In this document: positions 15,140-21,952 of the stretch, piece after piece | Numbering within the stretch: the first letter of the stretch is position 1 | Layout of the letters: every line of letters begins with the position of its first letter | DNA from: Clostridia bacterium | GTDB taxonomy: Bacteria; Bacillota; Clostridia; Oscillospirales; CAG-272 | Direction of reading: 5' to 3' | Assembly: GCA_017464805.1 (NCBI GenBank) | Contig: JAFTYE010000010.1 | Location: forward strand, 139,047 to 191,557 | Length of the DNA stretch: 52,511 nt | The notes under the pieces: generated by a model | Databases searched by the model: none | Seen by the model: only the letters and a program-made list of their open reading frames with translations | Told to the model about the DNA's origin: nothing | Made by a program: the position numbers and the translations under genes

Positions 15140-16465
15140 TTATACGTCGAGTGCCGCAAGGTGTTCGGGTGTTTCGCGGCGCACGGCCACGTAGCTTTCG
15201 CCGTCCCGCAACATTACCACGGGCGGGCGGGGAATACGGTTGTAGTTGGATGCCATCGAATAATGGTAGGCACCCGTCGTCAGACAGGCAAGCAGATCGC
15301 CGCGCCCAATGCCGGCGGGCATCGACACGCCCTCCTGTAAGATATCACCGCTCTCGCAGCAACGCCCAACCACCGAGCAAAGCTCGCAGTCCTCGGGCAC
15401 CTCACCCGCGACAGGCAGAATGGTGTAGGGCGAGCCGTACAGGGCAAAGCGGGGATTGTCGGTCATACCGCCGTCCACCGAAACATAGGTCTTGTAGCCG
15501 GGAATGCGCTTCACCGTGCCCACTGTATACAGGGTAAGCCCCGCATCGGCCACGATGCTTCTACCCGGTTCAAAGGCAACCTCGGGCAACGCGATGCCAA
15601 GCTCTGCCGCTCGCGCGGTCATAAAACGGCCCACCTCGGCAATGTTTGCCGCGATATCAATGGTAGGTTGTTCCTCTATGTAGCGAACGCCGTAACCGCC
15701 ACCGATATCTAACTCTGCCGCAGTATAACCATGCGTTTCTGCAACATGCGCCACGAAGGACAGCATCACATCTGCGGCGCGCAGATACACGTCCGAATCA
15801 AAAACCTGCGATCCGACATGACAATGGAAGCCGCGAAGCTCCACGCGGGGAAGCGAAAGGGCAAGGCGCACCATCTCTTCCGCCTGTCCCGTCTCGATCG
15901 CCGAGCCGAACTTGGAGTCCACCTTGCCCGTGCTCACGGCTGCGTAGGTGTGCGGATCAATGCCGGGGGTCAGGCGCAGAAGAACCTTCTGTGTCGTGCC
16001 GCGCTCGGCGGCAATGCGATCAATGGCGTACAGCTCCTCTGCGTTGTCTACGACGAAATAGCCAACACCATGCTCCATGGCGTAGGCCACATCCGCATCG
16101 GTCTTGTTGTTGGAATGGAAGTAGGCCTTTTCCAACGGAAAACCTGCCGCGTGAGCCGTGTAGATCTCACCGCAGGACACCACGTCAATGCCCATGCCTT
16201 CCTCGCGCATGATCTCATACAGGCGGCGGAAGGAAGCAGCCTTCGAGGCGTAGAGCACCTTGGCGCGACCATGGAAGGCCTCTTTCACCGCGACAAGATA
16301 GGTGCGACAACGTTCGCGGACACGCGCCTCGTCATACAGATAAAGCGGTGTACCGTACTGACGTGCAAGAGGGGAAAGCGGCATGCCCGCAAAGCAAAGC
16401 TCTCCGTCCTCGTTTCGTGCAAGGTTTTCGCAAATCATGCGATTGTTCTGTTCGGTAAAAAGCAA
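15140..16465 (-). CDS. lysA: Diaminopimelate decarboxylase
   Basis: 441 residues. It removes CO2 from meso-DAP to make lysine, using PLP. The PLP lysine is K75 in V-L-Y-A-S-K-A. Further hallmarks are G-F-H-C-H-V-G-S-Q, D-I-G-G-G-Y-G, F-E-P-G-R-S-I and the C-terminal C-E-S-G-D-I-L with G-A-Y-H-Y-S-M-A-S-N-Y-N. The start is TTG at 16465, with AAAGGAG 8 bases upstream; an internal ATG 27 bases later has no such site. Last gene of the dapA-dapB-ddh-lysA operon, 33 bp after ddh. Confidence 0.95.
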   Translation of the reverse strand: MLFTEQNNRMICENLARNEDGELCFAGMPLSPLARQYGTPLYLYDEARVRERCRTYLVAVKEAFHGRAKVLYASKAASFRRLYEIMREEGMGIDVVSCGEIYTAHAAGFPLEKAYFHSNNKTDADVAYAMEHGVGYFVVDNAEELYAIDRIAAERGTTQKVLLRLTPGIDPHTYAAVSTGKVDSKFGSAIETGQAEEMVRLALSLPRVELRGFHCHVGSQVFDSDVYLRAADVMLSFVAHVAETHGYTAAELDIGGGYGVRYIEEQPTIDIAANIAEVGRFMTARAAELGIALPEVAFEPGRSIVADAGLTLYTVGTVKRIPGYKTYVSVDGGMTDNPRFALYGSPYTILPVAGEVPEDCELCSVVGRCCESGDILQEGVSMPAGIGRGDLLACLTTGAYHYSMASNYNRIPRPPVVMLRDGESYVAVRRETPEHLAALDV

Positions 16466-16498
16466 GGGAATTTCTCCTTTCGGGGGTCAATAGGGTGC

Positions 16499-17476
16499 TT
16501 ACAGCATGTGGGCGCGCAGATCCTCGGGAGACAGGGGAGAGAGGTCGGCAGGCGCGACGTCAAAAACGGTCTTGCACCCGACAGCCCCTCGCTCCTTCAT
16601 GCGCCAAATGGCGCGAGCGTAGGCCACAAGAACGCTACCCGTAAATTCGGGGTTGGAATCCAGGGTAAGGGCAAACTCTACGGTATGCGCGTGCTCACCA
16701 TCCGCGCCCGTCCTGCCACTGTGCAGGACCGAGCCGCCGTGCGGCATGCCACTGTGCTTTGCCTTTAACTCGTCAAGTGAAATGAAGGTCACGCTTGTAT
16801 CATAATCCGCAAAATAGTTGGGCATTTCTTTGATCTCGCGCTCGATGCGAACAAGATCCGCTCCCTCCTCTGCCACTACATAGCACTCGCGGCGGTGCTT
16901 TTCACGCGTCGTCAGCTCGGGCATCGAGCCGCTTCGAACGGCGGCAAGTGCCTCGTCGATCGGCACGGTGTATTGCCGCGCATCCAAAACTCCCTCGATG
17001 CGACGGATCGCATCCGAATGGCCCTGACTGATGCCACGACCCCAGAAGGTGTAGCCCTTGCCCTGCGGTAACACCGAGGAAGCATACAGCCGCGCGATCG
17101 AGAACAGACCCGGGTCCCAGCCCGAGGAGATCAGCGCGATATGCCCGCCCTCCTTGGCGGCCTTGTCGGTTGCCGCAAAGTGTGCGGGAATAGACGCATG
17201 TGTGTCAAAGCTGTCGATGACGTTAAACTCGCACGCAAGTGAGGGGGTCATTTTCGGCAGATCCGTTGCACTGCCGCCGCACAGGATCAAAACGTCTATT
17301 TTGTTTTCAAAATCGGAAAGGGAAGTAGCCGAGAATACAGGTGCGCCCGTCGCGGTCTTGACCGCCTCGGGTGCGCGGCGCGTAAAGACACCGACAAGCT
17401 CCATGTCCGCATTCTGCGAAATGGCCAGCTCCACACCGCGGCCGAGATTTCCATATCCGTAAATGCCGATCTTCAT
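16499..17476 (-). CDS. ddh: meso-Diaminopimelate D-dehydrogenase
   Basis: 325 residues from the ATG at 17476, which follows GAGGAGG; a codon at 17497 in frame overlaps the end of dapB. The N-terminal Rossmann motif is I-G-I-Y-G-Y-G-N-L-G-R-G. S-S-G-W-D-P-G-L-F-S, F-W-G-R-G-I-S-Q-G-H-S-D-A and H-R-R-E-C-Y-V are signature Ddh segments. The enzyme makes meso-DAP in one NADPH- and ammonia-dependent step from tetrahydrodipicolinate, so no dapD/E/F-type genes are needed in the operon. It lies 13 bp after dapB. Confidence 0.95.
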   Translation of the reverse strand: MKIGIYGYGNLGRGVELAISQNADMELVGVFTRRAPEAVKTATGAPVFSATSLSDFENKIDVLILCGGSATDLPKMTPSLACEFNVIDSFDTHASIPAHFAATDKAAKEGGHIALISSGWDPGLFSIARLYASSVLPQGKGYTFWGRGISQGHSDAIRRIEGVLDARQYTVPIDEALAAVRSGSMPELTTREKHRRECYVVAEEGADLVRIEREIKEMPNYFADYDTSVTFISLDELKAKHSGMPHGGSVLHSGRTGADGEHAHTVEFALTLDSNPEFTGSVLVAYARAIWRMKERGAVGCKTVFDVAPADLSPLSPEDLRAHML

Positions 17477-17489
17477 GTTTCTATCCTCC

Positions 17490-18278
17490 TCAAGCATGTG
17501 CGCCCGACATGGCGGTATCCTTTTTTTCGCCGCCTACAAGACTCTTCATGTCGTAAAGGCCGGGTGCCATGCGGCAAAGGAAAGCCGCCGCCGCCAAGGC
17601 CCCCTCCGCAAACAGGGCGCGGCTGTGCGCCTCATGCTTGAGGGTGATGGTCTGATTGGGTGTGCCCACGATCACTTCGTGCTCGCCCACGATGTTGCCT
17701 ATGCGGATGGCATGAATGCCGATCTCCTCACGCGTGCGCTTGCCCTGGCCGCTTCGGCCGGTCTTCGCATACGCATCCGGGCGCACCTCACAGATCGCGT
17801 TGGCCAGCATCAGAGCCGTGCCACTGGGAGCGTCCAGCTTGCGGTCGTGGTGCTTTTCGATGATCTCGATCTCTGCCTCGGGCAGGGCTGCCGCCGCAGT
17901 CTTTGCCAGCTCTACAAGGAGTGCCACTCCAAGCGACATATTGGCTGAGAAGAAGACGGGAATGCTCTCACCCGCTGCACGGATGGCGGCGATCTCCTCC
18001 TCCGTGTGACCTGTGGTGGCTACCACGCAGGGCAGATTGTTCGCCATCGCGTAGGCAAGCAGGGCAGGGGTGCAGGTATGATGGGAAAAGTCCACAATGC
18101 AGTCGATACCGTCCGCCGAAGGGATCTTGTCAAAACCCGTGTAAACTGCAACCTCGCCGCCCTCGGTCGCATTGATGTCCACACCGCAACCGAGATGTGC
18201 CGCGCGGTACCCCTCACGGCAGAGCTTCTCGACCTCGCGGCCCATGTGACCGCATATTCCGTTTAATAAAATATTCAT
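17490..18278 (-). CDS. dapB: 4-Hydroxy-tetrahydrodipicolinate reductase
   Basis: 262 residues. N-terminal dinucleotide motif G-I-C-G-H-M-G, then V-D-F-S-H-H, A-T-T-G-H-T, and the substrate-site E-K-H-H-D-R-K-L-D-A-P-S-G-T-A with the catalytic His and Lys. It reduces the dapA product with NAD(P)H. The gap to dapA is 21 bp. A C-terminal tail of about 15 residues (K-K-D-T-A-M-S-G-A-H-A end) follows the usual last helix. Confidence 0.95.
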   Translation of the reverse strand: MNILLNGICGHMGREVEKLCREGYRAAHLGCGVDINATEGGEVAVYTGFDKIPSADGIDCIVDFSHHTCTPALLAYAMANNLPCVVATTGHTEEEIAAIRAAGESIPVFFSANMSLGVALLVELAKTAAAALPEAEIEIIEKHHDRKLDAPSGTALMLANAICEVRPDAYAKTGRSGQGKRTREEIGIHAIRIGNIVGEHEVIVGTPNQTITLKHEAHSRALFAEGALAAAAFLCRMAPGLYDMKSLVGGEKKDTAMSGAHA

Positions 18279-18299
18279 AAAACGATCCTTTTATCTCTG

Positions 18300-19184
18300 T
18301 CAGATCAGATTTTGTTCCTTCATGTAGGAGAGCATGACCTTCTCCTTCTCCTCATCCATGGGGGTCAGGGGCAGGCGGAGGTAGTTGTCGCAGAAGCCCA
18401 TGGCCGCCATCGCCGCCTTTACGGGAATGGGATTGACCTCGGAGAACAGGGAATTAATGAGCGGCAGAAGGTCCAGTTGGAGCTTACGCGCCCCCGTCAA
18501 GTCACCCTCAAAGAACAGCTTGCACATCTCGCTCGTCTTGGCGGGCATGAGGTTGGAAAGCACCGAAATAACACCCTTGCCGCCGAGCGACAGGACCGGC
18601 ACGATTTGATCGTCGTTGCCCGAGTAAATGTCCATCTCGTCGCCGACGAGAGCCGCCAGCTCCGCGATCTGGGAAATATTGCCGCAGGCCTCCTTGATGG
18701 CCACAATGTTCGGATGCTTTGCCAGCACCGCCGCCGAAGCAGGGGTCAGATTGCAACCCGTGCGGCTGGGTACGTTGTACAGGATGCAGGGCTTGGTCGA
18801 GGCATCCGCGATTGCGCGGAAGGACTCGATCATACCCTTTTGGGTAGCCTTGTTGTAGTAGGGGGTCACCAAAAGCATGGCGTCCGCGCCTACCTCGCAG
18901 GCAAACTCGGTCAGCTGAATGGCGTAGGCCACGTCGTTGGAGCCGGTGCCCGCGATCACAGGCACGCGGCCTGCTACACGCTCCACGCAGAAGCGGATCG
19001 CTTCCTTATGCTCCTCGTCCGTAAGGGTAGAGCCCTCACCTGTCGTGCCGACCGCCACGATGGCGTCAATGCCCTCGGCAATCTGCCAGTCGATAAGGCG
19101 GCCAAACTGCTCGTAGTCCACACCCCGTTCGTTTAGAGGAGTGATGATGGCGGTAGCCGCACCGGTAAATACTGTCTTTTTCAT
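18300..19184 (-). CDS. dapA: 4-Hydroxy-tetrahydrodipicolinate synthase
   Basis: 294 residues, the standard length. It condenses pyruvate and aspartate semialdehyde, the first committed step to DAP and lysine. The Schiff-base lysine is K164 (A-I-K-E-A) and the catalytic Tyr is Y136 (L-Y-N-V-P-S-R-T-G). G-T-T-G-E-G-S-T-L near 46-54 is the pyruvate-site motif. It is the first gene of the operon and is read after a lysine riboswitch, so the pathway's end product should shut it off. Confidence 0.96.
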   Translation of the reverse strand: MKKTVFTGAATAIITPLNERGVDYEQFGRLIDWQIAEGIDAIVAVGTTGEGSTLTDEEHKEAIRFCVERVAGRVPVIAGTGSNDVAYAIQLTEFACEVGADAMLLVTPYYNKATQKGMIESFRAIADASTKPCILYNVPSRTGCNLTPASAAVLAKHPNIVAIKEACGNISQIAELAALVGDEMDIYSGNDDQIVPVLSLGGKGVISVLSNLMPAKTSEMCKLFFEGDLTGARKLQLDLLPLINSLFSEVNPIPVKAAMAAMGFCDNYLRLPLTPMDEEKEKVMLSYMKEQNLI

Positions 19185-19221
19185 AATACGTTCTCCAATC
19201 TTGATTTACACATCCAAAAAC

Positions 19222-19246
19222 AAAAAAGATAGCAAAAAGCTATCTT
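19222..19246 (-). terminator. Riboswitch-controlled terminator before dapA
   Basis: On the minus strand AAGATAGC and GCTATCTT pair around five T and are followed by a T-run. The GATAG arm can instead pair with CTATC at the 3' end of the lysine aptamer, giving an antiterminator. Confidence 0.85.
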
Positions 19247-19275
19247 CCCAAAAATCATCGTTGTCCCATGATTTT

Positions 19276-19434
19276 ATGATAGCCCTCCGCATTGCTGCGA
19301 CAACAGAACGGATGTTCTCCGGCCTGCCAGCAGATACCTTCCCGCAGTACCCACTTCGGCACCCACGCCTTTCCCGCACGGCCTTGGGAGCCGTTTATGT
19401 GCGGTACTGTTCGTGCAGTGCGCCTCTATCTCCT
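19276..19434 (-). promoter_or_regulatory. Lysine riboswitch (L-box)
   Basis: Read on the minus strand it has the L-box blocks in order: GGAGATAGAGGCGC at the 5' side, the GAACAGTA loop-E-like segment, GGTGCCGAAGTGGGTA, TGCTGG, and GGAGGGCTATC at the 3' side. P1 forms between GATAG and CTATC. With the dapA promoter just upstream and a terminator downstream, this is a complete lysine-responsive leader. The gene-free stretch 19185-19579 is fully explained by this leader, its promoter and the MFS promoter. Confidence 0.93.
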
Positions 19435-19448
19435 TATTTATATACGAC

Positions 19449-19477
19449 ATTGTACCACATCATTCTCACTCTGTCAA
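19449..19477 (-). promoter_or_regulatory. Promoter of the dapA operon
   Basis: On the minus strand: perfect TTGACA, 17 bp, TACAAT, with TGG before the -10. It lies 15 bases before the riboswitch. Confidence 0.88.
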
Positions 19478-19517
19478 TAGGTTTTTGCATTTTTATTCGG
19501 AAATTCCGTTTCCTTTC

Positions 19518-19546
19518 TTGCTTTTTTGCGTGCCTCATGGTATACT
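19518..19546 (+). promoter_or_regulatory. Promoter of the MFS transporter gene
   Basis: TTGCTT (19518-19523), 17 bp, TATACT (19541-19546), with TGG before the -10. It is divergent from the dapA promoter, 40 bp away. Confidence 0.7.
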
Positions 19547-19579
19547 CTTGGTATATTTTGAGAGCAAGGGGGGAAGAAC

Positions 19580-20809
19580 ATGGAAAAGCGCATCTGTCCG
19601 CGCGCCCGCGCCATCACCTGGATGCTGACGCTCGTCTATTTCGCCAGCTACCTGTTGCGTATCAACTTCGCCGTCATGATCGTCAAGATCTGCTCGGACA
19701 TGTCACTTGCGGAAACCGATCTTGCCATTGTGCTAACGGGTCTCACCGTTGCCTACGGCGGCGGACAGCTCATCAGCGGCCTGCTCGGCGACCGACTGAA
19801 GCCCACTTTTCTGATCACCCTCGGCCTTGTCATCGCCGTTCTGTGTAACGTGGCGATGTTTTTTGCACCTACCGTGCCGATCATGACCGTTGTCTGGACG
19901 GTCAATGGCTTTGCCCATTCCCTGTTTTGGCCACCTATTATTCGCCTGCTTTCTACCTATATCACCGATGCGGAATACGGCTACGCGAATGTCCGTATCT
20001 CTTGGGGCTCCTCCTTCGGCACGATCTTCCTATACCTTGCCTGCCCGCTTTTGCTCACCGTCATGCCCTGGCGCACCGTCATTTTGTGTTGTGCCGGCGG
20101 CGGTGCCGTGATTCTTGTTCTGTGGCTTGTCCTTTCCAGCCGCCTCTTTGATACACCGGTCCGCGAGACACCTGTTAAAAAGGAAGGAAGGGAGGCGCGC
20201 AAGCCCCTGCCGCACTCGGTGATTTTGCCTGTCGCACTCATTATGCTGGCCATTCTGTGTCAGGGCATGCTCCGTGACGGTGTGACCAACTGGATGCCTT
20301 CGTATATGAGTGAGGCCTTCGGTCTTCCCGAAGAGCAAGCAATCCTCTCCACCGTGATCCTTGCCGTTTTCTCGGTTGTCAGCTTCGCTTTCTTCTCCTT
20401 TGTAAACGAACGCCTGTTCCATGACGAGCTTTCCTGTGCCGCTACCACCTTCGTGGCCGCTGCGATTGCATCTGCTGTGCTTTTTGGTCTAAATTTTCTT
20501 GTTTCCTCGGCGGCGATGTCCATGCTCCTGATGGCTCTCGTGGTCGGCTGCATGCATGGCATCAACTTGATGCTCATCGCCTATGTTCCCCGCCGCTTCA
20601 TTCCCTATAACCGCGTGTCCACCTTCTCTGGGATGCTCAATTCCTGCACCTACGTCGGCGCCTCGATCTCCAACATCTGCTTCGCCGCCATCGCGGCTGC
20701 AAAGGGGTGGAGTGCTACGGTGTTGGTCTGGGTAGCGGTTGCCGCCATCGGCGCACTTCTTTGTTTTGCGGCACTGCCCCTGTGGCGACACTTTTATCGT
20801 GGGGAATGA
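19580..20809 (+). CDS. MFS transporter, organophosphate:phosphate antiporter-like
   Basis: 409 residues with 12 predicted membrane helices. The first helix has Y-F-A-S-Y-L-L-R-I-N, and loop 2-3 has G-L-L-G-D-R-L-K-P, the MFS signature. The overall style (short N-terminus, R-I-N-x-x-V, W-x-x-N-G-F-A-H-S-L-F-W-P-P) resembles the GlpT/UhpT-like OPA group, where W-x-x-x-G and the N-G-x-x-Q/H-S motif are typical. The substrate is not known. GGGGGG precedes ATG. A LysR gene follows after 37 bp and may control it. Confidence 0.82.
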   Translation: MEKRICPRARAITWMLTLVYFASYLLRINFAVMIVKICSDMSLAETDLAIVLTGLTVAYGGGQLISGLLGDRLKPTFLITLGLVIAVLCNVAMFFAPTVPIMTVVWTVNGFAHSLFWPPIIRLLSTYITDAEYGYANVRISWGSSFGTIFLYLACPLLLTVMPWRTVILCCAGGGAVILVLWLVLSSRLFDTPVRETPVKKEGREARKPLPHSVILPVALIMLAILCQGMLRDGVTNWMPSYMSEAFGLPEEQAILSTVILAVFSVVSFAFFSFVNERLFHDELSCAATTFVAAAIASAVLFGLNFLVSSAAMSMLLMALVVGCMHGINLMLIAYVPRRFIPYNRVSTFSGMLNSCTYVGASISNICFAAIAAAKGWSATVLVWVAVAAIGALLCFAALPLWRHFYRGE

Positions 20810-20846
20810 ACTTGCCCATCATCGATTTTTGTGAGGTGACCACTGT

Positions 20847-21770
20847 ATGAATATATTACATGTAAAATACGCGCTGGAGGTAGCACGACTTGGCTCCCTG
20901 AATAAGGCGGCTGAATCCTTGCTTGTTGCACAGCCCAATATCAGCCGCTCCATCAAGGAGCTGGAGGCAGACCTCGGCATTTCCATTTTCAATCGCTCCG
21001 CAAAGGGAATGCGACTCACGCCAGCTGGGGAAGAGTTTGTCGGTTATGCGCAAAGCATTCTCCGCCAGATCGACGAGGTAGAAAAGCACTATAAGCACGG
21101 AGAAGCGAGAAAACAAAAATTCTCCATATCTGTGCCTCGCGCCTGCTATATCGCGGACGCCTTCGTTTCCTTTTCCCTGGAGATTGACGATTCTCCTGCA
21201 GAAATATTTTATAAGGAAACAAACTCTCAGCGTACCATCCATAACGTCTTGAACCGTGAGTATAAGCTCGGCATCATCCGTTATGCCGAAAACTACGATC
21301 GCTTTTTTAAGGAAATGTTGCATGAAAAGGGGCTTGTCGGGGAGTTGATCGCAGAGTTTTCTTACGTTTTGATTATGAGCGAGGATAACCCCCTCGCTAC
21401 GAAGGACATCATTCATTTTGACGACCTCTCTCCCTACATCGAGATCGCGCACGCAGACCCTTACGTCCCTTCGTTGCCGCTGTCCAAGGTGGTCAAGGAG
21501 GAGCTGCCCGACAACATCGATCGCCGCATCTTCATTTTTGAGCGGGCCAGCCAATATGATCTGCTTTCCGAAAATCCCCAAACCTTTATGTGGGTCACCC
21601 CCGCATCCGAGAAGGTCTTGGGGCGGTACGGTCTTGTCCAACGGTATTGCGCGGATAACAAAAAACGCTACAAGGATGTTTTGATCCATCACAACGGATA
21701 TCGGCTTACAGAGTTGGATAAAAAATTTATCACGGCGTTGTCCGAATCCAAAAACGAGCATTTTCATTAA
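20847..21770 (+). CDS. LysR-family transcriptional regulator
   Basis: 307 residues. The N-terminal winged helix-turn-helix reads Y-A-L-E-V-A-R-L-G-S-L-N-K-A-A and Q-P-N-I-S-R-S-I-K-E-L-E, with L-G-I-S-I-F-N-R ending the wing, all classical LTTR features. The effector domain follows from about residue 90; it is less conserved (K-E-T-N-S-Q-R near the hinge). It shares strand and likely transcript with the MFS gene, rather than being divergent as is usual. The target and inducer are not known. A hairpin follows its stop. Confidence 0.9.
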   Translation: MNILHVKYALEVARLGSLNKAAESLLVAQPNISRSIKELEADLGISIFNRSAKGMRLTPAGEEFVGYAQSILRQIDEVEKHYKHGEARKQKFSISVPRACYIADAFVSFSLEIDDSPAEIFYKETNSQRTIHNVLNREYKLGIIRYAENYDRFFKEMLHEKGLVGELIAEFSYVLIMSEDNPLATKDIIHFDDLSPYIEIAHADPYVPSLPLSKVVKEELPDNIDRRIFIFERASQYDLLSENPQTFMWVTPASEKVLGRYGLVQRYCADNKKRYKDVLIHHNGYRLTELDKKFITALSESKNEHFH

Positions 21771-21772
21771 AC

Positions 21773-21807
21773 AATGGGGAAGGATCTTTTGAAGACCCTT
21801 CCTCATT
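21773..21807 (+). terminator. Hairpin after the LysR gene, probable terminator
   Basis: A stem of about 13 bp with one G-U and one mismatch pairs ATGGGGAAGGATC with GACCCTTCCTCAT. The following T-run is poor, so termination would be imperfect. Confidence 0.55.
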
Positions 21808-21849
21808 CTGTTATATCATGGAGTATAACGGCATATAACAATTTGGTAA

Positions 21850-21878
21850 TTCACAAAAGAAAAGTGTTGTGTTAAAAT
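21850..21878 (+). promoter_or_regulatory. Promoter of adhE
   Basis: TTCACA (21850-21855), 17 bp, TAAAAT (21873-21878), with TGT before the -10. The -10 sits inside the Rex-like operator. Confidence 0.72.
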
Positions 21879-21886
21879 ATTAACGA
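21869..21886 (+). promoter_or_regulatory. Rex-type redox operator on the adhE promoter
   Basis: GTTAA-AATA-TTAAC (21871-21884) is a perfect inverted repeat with a 4-base centre, matching the core of the Rex consensus TTGTTAA-N4-TTAACAA. It covers the -10 element, so bound Rex would block RNA polymerase when NADH is low, the standard control of adhE in Clostridia. Confidence 0.75.
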
Positions 21887-21952
21887 ACTAAAGGCCGAGG
21901 CGGATGCTGTCTCGGCGACCATTGCGTTTATCATATCAGGAGGACTTACAGA

